Origin: Hyphomonas sp. BRH_c22
GTDB taxonomy: Bacteria; Pseudomonadota; Alphaproteobacteria; Caulobacterales; Hyphomonadaceae
Direction: 5' to 3'
DNA length: 63,634 nucleotides
Assembly: GCF_000961795.1 (NCBI RefSeq)
Contig: NZ_LADU01000023.1
Span: 1 to 63,634 of the forward strand
The notes under the pieces were generated by a model. It saw only the letters and a list, made by a program, of their open reading frames with translations. It was not told the DNA's origin and did not search any database. The first letter of the stretch is position 1; each line of letters opens with the position of its first letter. A program made the translations under genes and the position numbers. This document shows positions 45,842 to 54,095 of this stretch, in pieces.

Positions 45842-46501
45842 ATGACTGATACGGTTTCCCTCACACTTGCCAAGCGGCGCAGCGAGATTCTGGCGGAGCT
45901 GGCAGATGCGGCCACGCCGCCGCCTGTTCTGGTGGCCGTCTCCAAGACTCAACCGGACGAGAAAATCGAGGCGATGCTGGCGGCGGGCCAGCGCGTGTTT
46001 GGCGAAAACCGTGTACAGGAGGCACAGGCGCACTGGACCGGGCGGCGCGCGCAATTCCCGGATCTCGAATTGCGCCTGATCGGGCCGCTGCAGACCAACA
46101 AGGCCGAGGATGCCGTCGCGCTGTTTGACGTGATCGAGACGCTGGACCGGGAAAAACTGGCGCGGGCGCTGGCCAAGGCGATGGAAAAGGCCGGGCGAAA
46201 CGTACCGGTGTTCATTCAGGTCAATACAGGCGAAGAACCGCAAAAGGCGGGCGTCCTGCCCGACGGGCTGGCCGGCCTGCTTGCGTTTGCGGCCGGAGAC
46301 TGCGGCCTCGATGTGCAGGGGCTGATGTGTATTCCCCCCGTCGATGAGCCAGCGGGTCCGCACTTTGCGCTGCTGGCCAAGCTGGCGAAGCGCCATGGGC
46401 TTGCCGGCCTGTCGATGGGCATGAGCAGCGATTATGCGCTGGCCGCGCAGTTCGGCGCGACGCATGTGCGGATCGGCTCGGCCCTGTTCGGGGCGCGCTA
46501 G
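45842..46501 (+). CDS. yggS: YggS/PROSC family PLP-binding protein
   Basis: This 219-residue PLP-binding alanine-racemase-like barrel has VLVAVSKTQPDEKIEAMLAA (PLP lysine), RVFGENRVQEAQAHW, LIGPLQTNKAEDAV, FIQVNTGEEPQKAG and LSMGMSSDYALAA. The family controls PLP homeostasis. It converges on the L,D-transpeptidase gene (4-nt overlap of stops) and its start codon overlaps the antisense ThiE-like start. Confidence 0.92.
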   Translation: MTDTVSLTLAKRRSEILAELADAATPPPVLVAVSKTQPDEKIEAMLAAGQRVFGENRVQEAQAHWTGRRAQFPDLELRLIGPLQTNKAEDAVALFDVIETLDREKLARALAKAMEKAGRNVPVFIQVNTGEEPQKAGVLPDGLAGLLAFAAGDCGLDVQGLMCIPPVDEPAGPHFALLAKLAKRHGLAGLSMGMSSDYALAAQFGATHVRIGSALFGAR

Positions 46502-47007
46502 ATGGCGATCTCGATGCGCGAGTCCGGCGTCAGGAAGCGCAGCACTGTGCGCAGGTCTGTCTCGGCGAGCGCGATGCAGCCTTCGGTCGGCTGGTAGGCT
46601 TCGCGGGCAAGATGCAGGAAGATGGCGCTGCCTTTGCCCGGCACGACCGGATCGTCATTGTAGCCGAGCTCGACAATGAGATTGTAGACATGATCGGCCC
46701 GCCAGAGCTTTTCCGCCGAGGCCGCGTAGGGCAGGGAGACGGGGCGGTTGTAGAGCGGATCATCCGGTGCATCGCACCAGCCGTCATGGGCCCGCAGCGG
46801 AACCATTGGCAGCCGGGTTTCAGGCGGGGCGGTCCGGTCAGGACGGTAGAACAGGCGGCGTGTCAGCCAGATGCCGATCGGCGAGGCGCCATCGCCTTCG
46901 CGCTTCAGGTCTGCGCCAATGACACCGCCGACGCCGAGCGCGCACTGGCAGGCGAAATCCATGCCGAAGAAGCTGCCATCGGCGCGGGCAATGAAGTGGC
47001 TGTTCAC
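46498..47007 (-). CDS. L,D-transpeptidase (YkuD fold) without signal peptide
   Basis: This 169-residue YkuD-type protein carries the catalytic cysteine in HLAREAYQPTEGCIALAE (the usual His, then G-C-I/V). The start is GTG 47007 behind GGGAG; no signal peptide precedes the domain (NSHFIARADGSFFGMDF). The COG3786 group of such short L,D-transpeptidases is common in alphaproteobacteria. How it reaches the periplasm, if it does, is unclear. It is divergent from cenR. Confidence 0.82.
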   Translation of the reverse strand: MNSHFIARADGSFFGMDFACQCALGVGGVIGADLKREGDGASPIGIWLTRRLFYRPDRTAPPETRLPMVPLRAHDGWCDAPDDPLYNRPVSLPYAASAEKLWRADHVYNLIVELGYNDDPVVPGKGSAIFLHLAREAYQPTEGCIALAETDLRTVLRFLTPDSRIEIAI

Positions 47008-47110
47008 GGGCAACTCCCTGTGTTGTGATCGGCTGTCATTCACATTCTTATGACTTCTGCCGCCGTCTTGGATATGTGCAAGGCGAAATTGGACCGGATG
47101 GAGCGCCCAT

Positions 47111-47797
47111 ATGTCTGCAAAAAAGACAATCCTGCTCGTTGATGACGATAATGACCTGCGTGAGGCACTGGCCGAGCAGTTCGAATTGCATGACGGCTTT
47201 GAAACCCTGCAGGCGGCCAATGCGCGCGATGGCATCGAGACAGCCGTGGCCGAGCGGATCGATCTGATCCTGCTGGATGTCGAGATGCCCGACCTTGACG
47301 GCCGCGAAGCCTGCAAGCTGATGCGCCAGAAGGGCGTGCGCGCGCCGATCATCATGCTGACCGGGCAGGACGGGGATGCAGACACGATCCTGGGGCTGGA
47401 TTCCGGGGCGAATGATTATGTCACCAAGCCGTTCAAGTTTTCCGTCCTGCTGGCGCGCGTCCGGGCGCATTTGCGCAGCTTTGAACAGTCGGAAGACGCG
47501 ACCTTCCAGGTGGGGCCGTATGATTTCCGCCCGTCGATGAAGCTGCTGGTGACATCCGAGGGCCGCAAGGTGCGCCTGACGGAGAAGGAAACCAATATCC
47601 TGAAATATCTCTACCGCGCCGGCGGCAAGCCGGTGGCGCGCGAGGAACTCCTGTCGGAAGTGTGGGGCTATAATGCCGCCGTGACGACGCACACGCTGGA
47701 AACGCATATCTACCGCCTGCGCCAGAAGGTCGAGCCGGATCCGTCGCATGCGCGCCTCTTGCTGACGGATGCGGGCGGGTATCGGTTGCAGCCTTGA
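47111..47797 (+). CDS. cenR: OmpR-family response regulator, probable CenR
   Basis: This 228-residue protein has a receiver domain (LLVDDDNDLREAL, phospho-acceptor in ILLDVEMPDLDG, VTKPF) and a winged-helix domain (ILKYLYRAGGKPVAREELL, HTLETHIYRLRQKVEPD). The location some 9 kb from parA, the gene size and the receiver sequence fit CenR, the essential cell-envelope regulator of Caulobacter. No histidine kinase is adjacent, as expected for cenR. A hairpin repeat follows the stop. Confidence 0.8.
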   Translation: MSAKKTILLVDDDNDLREALAEQFELHDGFETLQAANARDGIETAVAERIDLILLDVEMPDLDGREACKLMRQKGVRAPIIMLTGQDGDADTILGLDSGANDYVTKPFKFSVLLARVRAHLRSFEQSEDATFQVGPYDFRPSMKLLVTSEGRKVRLTEKETNILKYLYRAGGKPVAREELLSEVWGYNAAVTTHTLETHIYRLRQKVEPDPSHARLLLTDAGGYRLQP

Positions 47798-47800
47798 GAC

Positions 47801-47840
47801 TTCCCCCTTCTCGCCTTGGGAAGAAGGGGGGATGAGGGGG
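47801..47840. repeat. intergenic hairpin repeat, copy 1
   Basis: A 9-bp stem (cccccttct/agaaggggg) with a 10-nt loop is followed by gatgaggggg. The same pattern, ccttct...gatgagggg, is found in diverged form at about 48697-48731. It is a short palindromic repeat of the kind scattered between genes in alphaproteobacteria and may also end the cenR transcript. The rest of the gap to 48019 shows no gene. Confidence 0.5.
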
Positions 47841-48019
47841 CACCGGCCCGCGCGTCCACAGCCATAATCTCTTTGCAGCAATGCCCCCTGACACCTGGCC
47901 CCTTGCTCGGGCCATCTCAGTGCGATGACTGGTCCTCACAAGCCCGAGGGAGAGGGGTGCGCCCGTAACCGGGAACACCTCCCGGCGCCCGGCATGCCAG
48001 TCTGACAAGCGTGTCGGAC

Positions 48020-48637
48020 TCAGCTTGAATTGTCCCACTTTTCCAGCGCGAAGTTGAGCAATCCCGGCAGGACCGTGGCGATCAGCCCGAGTTCGGGTCG
48101 GAGGCGATAGGCACTGGCCATCGGCAGGGCGACAGGTCTTGGGTCGCCGCCTTCCTGCTGGCGGGCAAGGCTGGGCGCGAGGCGTTTGGCATAGCGTTCC
48201 GGCGCTTCGAGCACCTTGTAGAGCGCAGAGACGCGCGCGAGGAAGGGCGCGGCAGGGACCGGGCCGCTTGCCCGGACGCTGCCCGGAAACAGCATGGACG
48301 CGTCCGGGTCGACATCCGGCTGGACCCTTCCTTACAGGGCGAATCGGCGCGGGGCCGGGAAGGTGACGATCTCGGTGCCCTCGGGGAGCGGCGTGGGGGT
48401 GGCACAGGTGAGGCGGGTCCGTGGGCGGACCGCTGGCAGGGTGAGCGCCAGGGCCATCAGGGTGAGCAACCTCCGCACGATGATTTCGAACTGTTTCAAC
48501 CGGCCCATGGCCTTCTGCTTGAGACTGCGCCGCAGTGTGAGCGGGCGCAGGTGGGCATTGGTCATGTTGATCATCGCCCACAGCGCGAGCCGCGCCTGTT
48601 CGAGGCCATGATGGATGATGTCGGGCGGATGGCTCAT
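48020..48637 (-). pseudogene. conserved-looking hypothetical gene interrupted by an in-frame TAA
   Basis: From ATG 48637 a 101-codon frame (start MSHPPDIIHHGLEQARLALW, helical, one membrane-like segment LLTLMALALTLPAV) ends at TAA 48332-48334. The same frame then continues with no further stop for 104 codons to 48020, beginning GRVQPDVDPDASMLFPG and holding a helical region (FLARVSALYKVLEAPERYAK, ending LNFALEKWDNSS). Both parts have protein-like composition and there is no ribosome site between them. A nonsense mutation in one 205-codon gene is the simplest explanation; two genes or readthrough are alternatives. Confidence 0.55.
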
Positions 48638-48932
48638 GGGGCCCAGTATAGCGCGAGTGGGATATGGGTTGGAAAAGGGCGTGGAGAGAGCACGCCCTTC
48701 TCCCTTGGCAGAACGGTTGGAGATGAGGGGTAGCGGAAGTCGCGGCGAGGGCCGTGTTTGCGGGGTGTCCTGGACCCCTCACCCCCGGCCCCTCAGGGGC
48801 GCGCGGGAGGCGAGTTCCTTTCTCCAACGGCATGAGGTCCCGGCGTTCGCCAGGAGCGCGGCGCCTCGGCGAAGCCACGGGTAAGGATGGCGGACGGGCC
48901 TGTCATGGCGGCCGGTATAGGCCGGGCGGGGA
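48638..48932. other. gene-free region with GC-rich repeats
   Basis: No credible coding region is seen in 295 bp. It holds a diverged copy of the hairpin repeat (cccttctccctt...gatgaggggt, about 48696-48731), a segment cccctcacccccggcccctc with a following hairpin, and one copy of the motif TGAGGTCCCGGCGTTCGCC (48833-48851), which recurs at 49843-49861. Confidence 0.5.
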
Positions 48933-49160
48933 TCAGGTGGGGGAAGGTGTGGGATAGACCCCTTTGCCGCGGCGGCCCGGCAAGCGGCGATCGTCTGCGT
49001 CTTCGCCTGCGTCCGGGCCGAGGCCGACACCTGTTCCCGCGTTGCCATCACCCGATGCGCCGCCGATATCGAAGCCGGGGCGGTCGACGGGGGCGGGCGA
49101 TGTGTCTGCGGGTTTGTCAGTTTTCTTTGTGGTTGGCGTCTCGGGTTTTTTGCTGGTCAT
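48933..49160 (-). CDS. small disordered hypothetical protein
   Basis: ATG 49160 has GAGGAAC 9 nt upstream. The 75-residue product is hydrophilic and probably disordered: MTSKKPETPTTKKTDKPADT, a Gly/Asp-rich middle (FDIGGASGDGNAGTG), and an Arg-rich end DDRRLPGRRGKG. I do not recognise a family. It follows the HPF-like gene on the same strand with a 53-bp gap. Confidence 0.5.
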   Translation of the reverse strand: MTSKKPETPTTKKTDKPADTSPAPVDRPGFDIGGASGDGNAGTGVGLGPDAGEDADDRRLPGRRGKGVYPTPSPT

Positions 49161-49213
49161 GATCTTGTTCCTCGCGGGTGGGTTGGGTGGCGTATCTGGC
49201 GGCTGTCGTCCGC

Positions 49214-49561
49214 TTACAACTCGCCGGTACGGATCGTTTCCGCGCCCTTGACGTGATTGCGCTTGCCGAGGGTCGTCTCCAGGACGTGCTGCAATTTCTT
49301 CGCGGCGCCCGACCAGGCGCCTTCGAGCGTGTCGGCCTCGTCGCTGGCCACCTCCGGCTGGCGGCCCTCGATGCGGGCTTCGATGAGGCAACGTTTGTCA
49401 TGCGCGCCGGACTTGTCCGCGTTCCCATCGCTGAGATGCACTTCGATGCGGGAGATGTGCTCGCTGTAGCGGTCGAGACGGGTGTGGATCTCTGTCGAAA
49501 TGTGGGCAGAGAGCTCTTCGCTACCCTCTACGTTTTCGTCGGTGTTGATCTGGATATGCAT
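49214..49561 (-). CDS. HPF/RaiA-type ribosome-associated factor
   Basis: This 115-residue protein has the HPF/RaiA N-terminal domain: MHIQINTDENVEGSEELSAH, RLDRYSEHISRIEVHLSDGN, KRCLIEARIEGRQPEVASDE and a C-terminal helix LEGAWSGAAKKLQHVLETTL. HPF proteins silence ribosomes by binding the decoding region in starvation. The lack of the long C-terminal extension puts it in the short (E. coli-like) class. Confidence 0.85.
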   Translation of the reverse strand: MHIQINTDENVEGSEELSAHISTEIHTRLDRYSEHISRIEVHLSDGNADKSGAHDKRCLIEARIEGRQPEVASDEADTLEGAWSGAAKKLQHVLETTLGKRNHVKGAETIRTGEL

Positions 49562-49684
49562 GACTGACTTTCTTTCTGAGACCACCGCCCACCGGGGAGA
49601 CGCCGAAAAGGGGGAGGTCGATTGCTGTTTCCGACCCGGGCCAGTGTGAAAAGAGATCGACCGGCTCGCGGACAATTGAACCAT

Positions 49685-49887
49685 AGCACAGTTCGGTGCT
49701 GTCAGGTTGATCCATGTCTATGCACTATTCGACGAGGATCAGCTTGAGTAGGGCGGGAAATGGGTTGGGGAAGGCGCGGGAGTGACGCCGCATCCCCGGC
49801 GAAGGCCGGGGTCTCCTGCGGCTGGTCCGGTCTTTAATTGCGTGAGGTCCCGGCGTTCGCCGGGAGTGCGGGCGCTGGGGGTAATGG
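49685..49887. repeat. repeat-bearing intergenic region
   Basis: No gene is seen. It contains two related hairpins: ccccggcgaaggccgggg (49793-49810) and ggtcccggcgttcgccggga (49846-49865). The second is the copy of the motif also present at 48833. Such hairpins are dispersed between genes in related genomes and may help end the xth transcript. Confidence 0.5.
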
Positions 49888-50691
49888 CTAAACGCTCACC
49901 TTGACGCTGATCGGGGCGTGGTCGGAGGGTTTCCAGCCGCCGCGCCAGGCGAGGTGGACACGGTAGGTGTCGATCTTGGTGTTTGGCAGGGCGTCCGGAT
50001 TGGCCCAGATATGATCGAGGCGGCGGCCCTTGTTGGCGGCGGCCCAGTCCTTGGCGCGATAGCTCCACCAGGAATAGAGCTTCTGTTCGTCGGGCACCGC
50101 GAGGCGGGCAATGTCGGCAAAGGCGGCGGTCTGGCGCGAGTCTTCGAGGAGGCCGGTTTCGACCGGCGTGTGCGACACGATCTTCAGGAGCTGTTTGTGC
50201 GACCAGACATCGTTCTCGTGCGGGGCGACGTTGAGGTCGCCGACGAGGAGGCGCGGGGCCCGGGGGAGCGTCTTGTAGCCCCTGCCCAGCTTTTCGAGGA
50301 AATCGAGCTTGTGGGCGAACTTGTCATTCTTGACCGGGTCCGGCTCGTCGCCGCCGGCGGGCAGGTAGATATTGTGGATTTCGAGCCCGCCCACGCGCGC
50401 CGCAATGGCGCGGGCATGGCCGTGGCGGCAGAGGTCCGGCACGTCGACCCGCTCAAGCGGCAGGCGCGAGGCGATGGCGACGCCGTGATGGCCGCCTTTC
50501 TGCCCGTTGAGGATCAGGTGCTTGAAGCCCATTTCGCGGAACTGCTTTTCCGGGAATTCGCCATCCTGGCACTTGGTTTCCTGCAGGCAGATGACATCAG
50601 GCGCCTCGGCGGCAACAAAGCCGGCGACATTCGGCGCGCGCAGGCGCACAGAGTTGATGTTCCAGCTGACGATCTTGAGCGGTTTGGCCAT
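49888..50691 (-). CDS. xth: exodeoxyribonuclease III (AP endonuclease)
   Basis: This enzyme cuts DNA at abasic sites and acts 3'-5'. The 267-residue protein has the EEP nuclease motifs: KIVSWNINSVRLRAP, VICLQETKCQDGEFP, YLPAGG (Tyr), LLVGDLNVAPHENDVW (Asp, Asn), GRRLDHIWAN and KPSDHAPI (catalytic Asp-His). Start ATG 50691. It follows lolA, as in many alphaproteobacteria (ftsK-lolA-xth). Confidence 0.95.
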   Translation of the reverse strand: MAKPLKIVSWNINSVRLRAPNVAGFVAAEAPDVICLQETKCQDGEFPEKQFREMGFKHLILNGQKGGHHGVAIASRLPLERVDVPDLCRHGHARAIAARVGGLEIHNIYLPAGGDEPDPVKNDKFAHKLDFLEKLGRGYKTLPRAPRLLVGDLNVAPHENDVWSHKQLLKIVSHTPVETGLLEDSRQTAAFADIARLAVPDEQKLYSWWSYRAKDWAAANKGRRLDHIWANPDALPNTKIDTYRVHLAWRGGWKPSDHAPISVKVSV

Positions 50692-50766
50692 GTTCAGGTG
50701 CGTACCACCGATCCCTGAAACGTCAACGCGCCCGAACGCGGGGGAGTTCGGGCGCGCCTGACGCAA

Positions 50767-50982
50767 GTTTCAACGTCTCACCGGCAAGGGAGGTCCGGCG
50801 GCGATGTCACGGGAGTTCACAGCGGGGGGTCAATTGCTGCGCGGGGTGTCCGTTTCATCGACAGTTGCAAAGATGTCACGCTTGCAGAGATAATCAAGTA
50901 AATTATGCGTTAGTTGGTTGCTTTTCCCGTTTTTGACAGTTTCGCAACGCGCATCCAGGCGGATGCGCGCCGAAAAGAATGC
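50767..50982. other. gap between lolA and xth with terminator-like hairpin
   Basis: A perfect 9-bp stem (cgcgcatcc/ggatgcgcg, 50948-50969) with loop aggc lies 13 nt past the lolA stop. It has no U-tract on the minus strand, so as terminator it is weak. Nothing else is recognised in these 216 bp. Confidence 0.45.
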
Positions 50983-51645
50983 CTATTCGTCGTCGAAATC
51001 CTTGAGGATGAAGAGGCGCGGGTTGAGCTTCTTGCCATATTCGACATCAACCAGCTGGACCGAGGTGATGTTGCCGCCGGTATCCTCGGTGCGCCAGCCG
51101 AGCAATTCCTTTGTGACATCCGACAGGACGAGGGTCAGCGTGCCGTCCATCTCGCCGGACCTGTCGCGGAGCGTGACGCCGATGCGGCCATTGGCACGGA
51201 CGACGTCGAGCACCTGGGCTTCGTTTTCGAAATCGAGGCTGTCATCGAGCAGGAGAGAGAGCGGCGTCGAGCTGAGGGGCACGCGGTCGGTTGTTTCCAG
51301 TTCGCTGTCCTGCATGGCAACGGTCGCGCCATTGCTGACGATAAGGATCGGGGTCGGGTCGTCATAGTCGAAGCGCACCTTGCCGGGACGCGAGAGGGCG
51401 AAGCTGCCGGTGGACACGGTATAGTCGGGGGCAAGCTGTTCGAACTTGCCGCGCGCGGTCCTGACCTCGGTCATCGCCTGCGAAACGCTCTTGAGGATGG
51501 CCGAGCGTTCCTGTGCGGTCAGCGCCGAGGTGGTGGCCGGGGCGGTCACGGGAGGCGCGACCGGGACCGCGTCCTGGAGGGAAACGGCGAGCGGTGCGGT
51601 GGCAATGGCGGTGATCGCGCCGAGGGTTGTCAGCAGATTCATCAT
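50983..51645 (-). CDS. lolA: outer-membrane lipoprotein carrier protein LolA
   Basis: LolA ferries lipoproteins across the periplasm. The 220-residue protein has a signal peptide-like start (AITAIATAPLAVSLQDA) and then the LolA half-barrel: RTARGKFEQLAPDYTVSTGS, SRPGKVRFDYDDPTPILIVS, LDFENEAQVLDVVRANG and FILKDF. AGGAGG precedes the start. ftsK, often adjacent, is here about 7 kb away. Confidence 0.9.
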   Translation of the reverse strand: MMNLLTTLGAITAIATAPLAVSLQDAVPVAPPVTAPATTSALTAQERSAILKSVSQAMTEVRTARGKFEQLAPDYTVSTGSFALSRPGKVRFDYDDPTPILIVSNGATVAMQDSELETTDRVPLSSTPLSLLLDDSLDFENEAQVLDVVRANGRIGVTLRDRSGEMDGTLTLVLSDVTKELLGWRTEDTGGNITSVQLVDVEYGKKLNPRLFILKDFDDE

Positions 51646-51865
51646 GGGAATGGCCTCCTTTGACCATGGGTATCAACTTAATGGTCTGAACCTCACCTAA
51701 ACAGGGCAGGATCAAGGTATTTCGGCCGCTTTTCGTTGGCAGCCGTTCAGGTAGGGAGCCCGACGGGCGGAAACCGGACGGGAGATGAACATGGCTTGCG
51801 GGTTTGCGGTTGCGGCGCGATTACAGACTGCCTTGCGCATCGCCGCCTGCGGGCCCATCTTTGCG

Positions 51866-51893
51866 CCCGTATATAAAGGCCCGTACATAAAGG
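51866..51893 (+). repeat. tandem 14-mer repeat carrying the ribosome site of ybbN
   Basis: cccgtatataaagg (51866-51879) is directly followed by cccgtacataaagg (51880-51893); they differ by one base. The second copy provides the AAAGGA that precedes ATG 51904 by 9 nt. The first copy supplies a decoy AAAGG 14 nt further up. Confidence 0.75.
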
Positions 51894-51903
51894 AATGCCA
51901 CCC

Positions 51904-52791
51904 ATGCCCGACACGGCCCCGCTCAATACCAAGGACAGCACCGACCAGGATTTCATGGCCGATGTGGTCGAAGCCTCGAATACGCAGCCGGTGATCGTCG
52001 ACTTCTGGGCGCCGTGGTGCGGGCCGTGCAAGCAGCTCGGCCCGGTGATCGAGCGCGTGGTCGATGCCCGGAAGGGCGCGGTCAAGCTGGTGAAGATCAA
52101 TATCGACGAGAACCCGGCCTATGCCGGCCAGCTCGGCGTGCGTTCCATCCCGGCCGTATATGCCTTCGACAAGGGCCGCCCGGTCGATGCGTTCCTCGGC
52201 GCGCTGCCGGAGGGACAGGTCAAGGCCTTTGTCGACAAGCTGCTGACCGGCACCGACAGCGCGCAGGTGATTGCCGAGGCGCTGGCGCAGGCCGAAGCGG
52301 CCAGCCAGGCGGGCGATATCAGCACCGCTGCGCAGATCTATGCCAGCGTGATCCAGGAAGACCCGGACAATGTGACCGCGATTGCAGGGCTTGCGCGGTG
52401 TTACCTGGCCAATGGCGACAAGGAGCGCGCTAGCGCGACGCTCGATATGCTGCCGGAATCGGCCAGGCACGATAGTGCCGTCAAGGGCGTCCGCACGGCG
52501 ATCGAGCTGATGGCCGACGCGCCCGAGCCGGGCGAGTTCGACGCATTGCTGAGCGCGGTGAGCGCGGCGCCGGAGGATCACGCCAAGCGTTTCGAGCTGG
52601 CGGAGAAATATGTCGGCACCCAGCGCTACAAGGATGCCATCGACCATTTGCTGATCATCCTCGGCGCGAAACTCGACTGGGAAGGCGGCAAGGCGAAGGA
52701 AAAGCTGCTACAAGTGTTCGAAGCCGCCGGGCCGACCGATCCGGCGACTGTCGAGGGTCGGCGCCGGCTGGCATCGCTGATGTTTGCCTAA
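51904..52791 (+). CDS. ybbN: thioredoxin-fold co-chaperone, YbbN/CnoX type
   Basis: This 295-residue protein has a thioredoxin domain with active-site FWAPWCGPCKQL (C-G-P-C present) and RSIPAVYAFDKGRPVDAFLG, then TPR-like helices (AAQIYASVIQEDPDNVTAIA, YKDAIDHLLIILGAK). CnoX/YbbN couples redox protection to GroEL. ATG 51904 is preferred to 51895 because the Shine-Dalgarno is 9 nt away. It begins the LON-domain/Trm112/DUF971 run. Confidence 0.92.
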   Translation: MPDTAPLNTKDSTDQDFMADVVEASNTQPVIVDFWAPWCGPCKQLGPVIERVVDARKGAVKLVKINIDENPAYAGQLGVRSIPAVYAFDKGRPVDAFLGALPEGQVKAFVDKLLTGTDSAQVIAEALAQAEAASQAGDISTAAQIYASVIQEDPDNVTAIAGLARCYLANGDKERASATLDMLPESARHDSAVKGVRTAIELMADAPEPGEFDALLSAVSAAPEDHAKRFELAEKYVGTQRYKDAIDHLLIILGAKLDWEGGKAKEKLLQVFEAAGPTDPATVEGRRRLASLMFA

Positions 52792-52842
52792 ACCGGCATT
52801 CGGCCCACCTTGGTATCCATGACGGAGACAGGAACAGGACCG

Positions 52843-53493
52843 ATGAGCGCGGGACATTACCGGAAGACGAGCGACCTGCCGGAGGTGTTGGCCGTGTTTC
52901 CGCTGCCCGGCGCGCTGTTATTGCCGCGCTGGCAATTGCCGCTCAACATTTTCGAGCCGCGCTACCTGAACATGATCGACGATGCCATATCGGGCTCGCG
53001 GCTGATCGGGATGGTGCAGGCCATGGGCGGACCGAAAGCGCGTCCGGGCCTTGCCGATGTCGGTTGCGCGGGGCGGATCACATCCTATTCGGAGACCGAG
53101 GACGGGCGCTATCTCATCACGCTGACCGGCATTGCGCGCTTTGCGATCCGTGACGAGCTTGACGTGACCACACCCTATCGCAAGGTCAGGCCGGACTGGG
53201 CGCCCTATGAGTCCGACCTGTTTCCAGCCAATGACACGGACCTGCCGAGCCGGGACAAGCTGGTCGGCGCGCTGAGGGCCTATGTTGCGATCAACAAGAT
53301 GGAGGCCGACTGGTCGGCGGTGGAAGACGCGCCGCTGGAGACGCTGGTCAACGCCCTGTGTTCGGGATGTCCGTTCTCGACCATTGAAAAGCAGGCGCTG
53401 ATCGAGGCACCGACCTTGAAAGCGCGCGCTGAAACGCTCATTACTCTGCTCAGAATGGATGTTCCGGGCAATGATGGCGGAACCATGCAATAG
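52843..53493 (+). CDS. LON substrate-binding domain protein
   Basis: This 216-residue protein is only the N-terminal substrate-binding half of Lon protease: VFPLPGALLLPRWQLPLNIFE, SRLIGMVQ, GCAGRITSYSETEDGRYLIT, GIARFAI, then a helical tail. It lacks ATPase and peptidase parts. Such proteins are widespread in alphaproteobacteria between ybbN and a Trm112 gene. The ATG at 52843 follows AGGAACAGGA. Confidence 0.92.
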   Translation: MSAGHYRKTSDLPEVLAVFPLPGALLLPRWQLPLNIFEPRYLNMIDDAISGSRLIGMVQAMGGPKARPGLADVGCAGRITSYSETEDGRYLITLTGIARFAIRDELDVTTPYRKVRPDWAPYESDLFPANDTDLPSRDKLVGALRAYVAINKMEADWSAVEDAPLETLVNALCSGCPFSTIEKQALIEAPTLKARAETLITLLRMDVPGNDGGTMQ

Positions 53494-53505
53494 GACGGAC
53501 ACTGA

Positions 53506-53739
53506 ATGAGCAGCGAAGCGACTGGCAAGCCGGAACGGGGATCGGGCGTGGATCCGCGCCTCCTGGAAATCCTGATCTGCCCGGTGACGCGCCAGACGCT
53601 GACCTATGACCGCGCGGCCGGCGAACTCGTGTCGAAGAAAGCCAGGCTCGCCTATCCGATCCGCGGCGGCATTCCGATCATGCTGGCCGACGAAGCGCGC
53701 GACCTCGACACAGGCGCGCCAGAGGGAGATGAGTCATGA
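53506..53739 (+). CDS. Trm112 family protein
   Basis: This 77-residue protein has the Trm112-like core: [20 protein letters not shown] and [20 protein letters not shown]. Only the first cysteine of the usual zinc set is seen. In eukaryotes Trm112 activates methyltransferases; in bacteria the role is uncertain. It overlaps the DUF971 gene by 4 nt. Confidence 0.92.
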   Translation: MSSEATGKPERGSGVDPRLLEILICPVTRQTLTYDRAAGELVSKKARLAYPIRGGIPIMLADEARDLDTGAPEGDES

Positions 53740-54041
53740 GCGCGCCCGCCTGGCCGGTGCGGCTGACATTCGCCCGCACGCGGCGCGAACTGGTGGCCGA
53801 TTTCGATGACGGTTCGTCCGGATCGGTTGGTTTCGTACGCCTGCGGGAAAACAGTCCCTCGGCCGAAGTGCAGGGACATGGCGCGGGACCGAAGCCGGTC
53901 CAGCCGCCGGTGGCGCCGGACATTACGGTCGAACGGGCCGAGCCGGTGGGCCGCTATGCGGTCAGGATTATCTTCTCGGACGGGCATTCAAGCGGTCTTT
54001 ATACCTGGGACCTGCTGAAGCGCCTGACGGTTGGGGTCTAG
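53736..54041 (+). CDS. DUF971 (gamma-butyrobetaine hydroxylase N-terminal-like) protein
   Basis: This 101-residue protein has the DUF971 pattern: [31 protein letters not shown] and the end [18 protein letters not shown]. It has been linked to iron-sulfur cluster assembly in other bacteria. It is the last gene of the four-gene ybbN run, and a large hairpin follows immediately. Confidence 0.9.
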   Translation: MSAPAWPVRLTFARTRRELVADFDDGSSGSVGFVRLRENSPSAEVQGHGAGPKPVQPPVAPDITVERAEPVGRYAVRIIFSDGHSSGLYTWDLLKRLTVGV

Positions 54042-54077
54042 ATCAGAGTGCTGATTTCAGGAATCAGCACTCTGATC
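54041..54077 (+). repeat. perfect 16-bp inverted repeat after the ybbN operon
   Basis: Two 16-bp arms (54041-54056, 54062-54077) face each other across the 5-nt loop tcagg, starting on the last base of the DUF971 stop codon. No U-tract follows, but a structure this stable can stop transcription or protect the 3' end. It could also be a mobile miniature repeat. Confidence 0.7.
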
Positions 54078-54095
54078 CAGAATTTCTTGTTGGTC

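Noticed and set aside
47433..48878. Long 481-codon minus-strand frame
   Set aside because: It is an out-of-frame shadow that runs antisense over cenR and through repeats; its sequence is low complexity and unlike a protein.
51676..51690. CtrA box upstream of lolA (ttaatggtctgaacc)
   Set aside because: The second half-site is AACC rather than TTAA, so the spacing rule fails.
51712..52647. Minus-strand frame opposite ybbN
   Set aside because: Shadow of the ybbN reading frame; ybbN has all thioredoxin motifs and a ribosome site.
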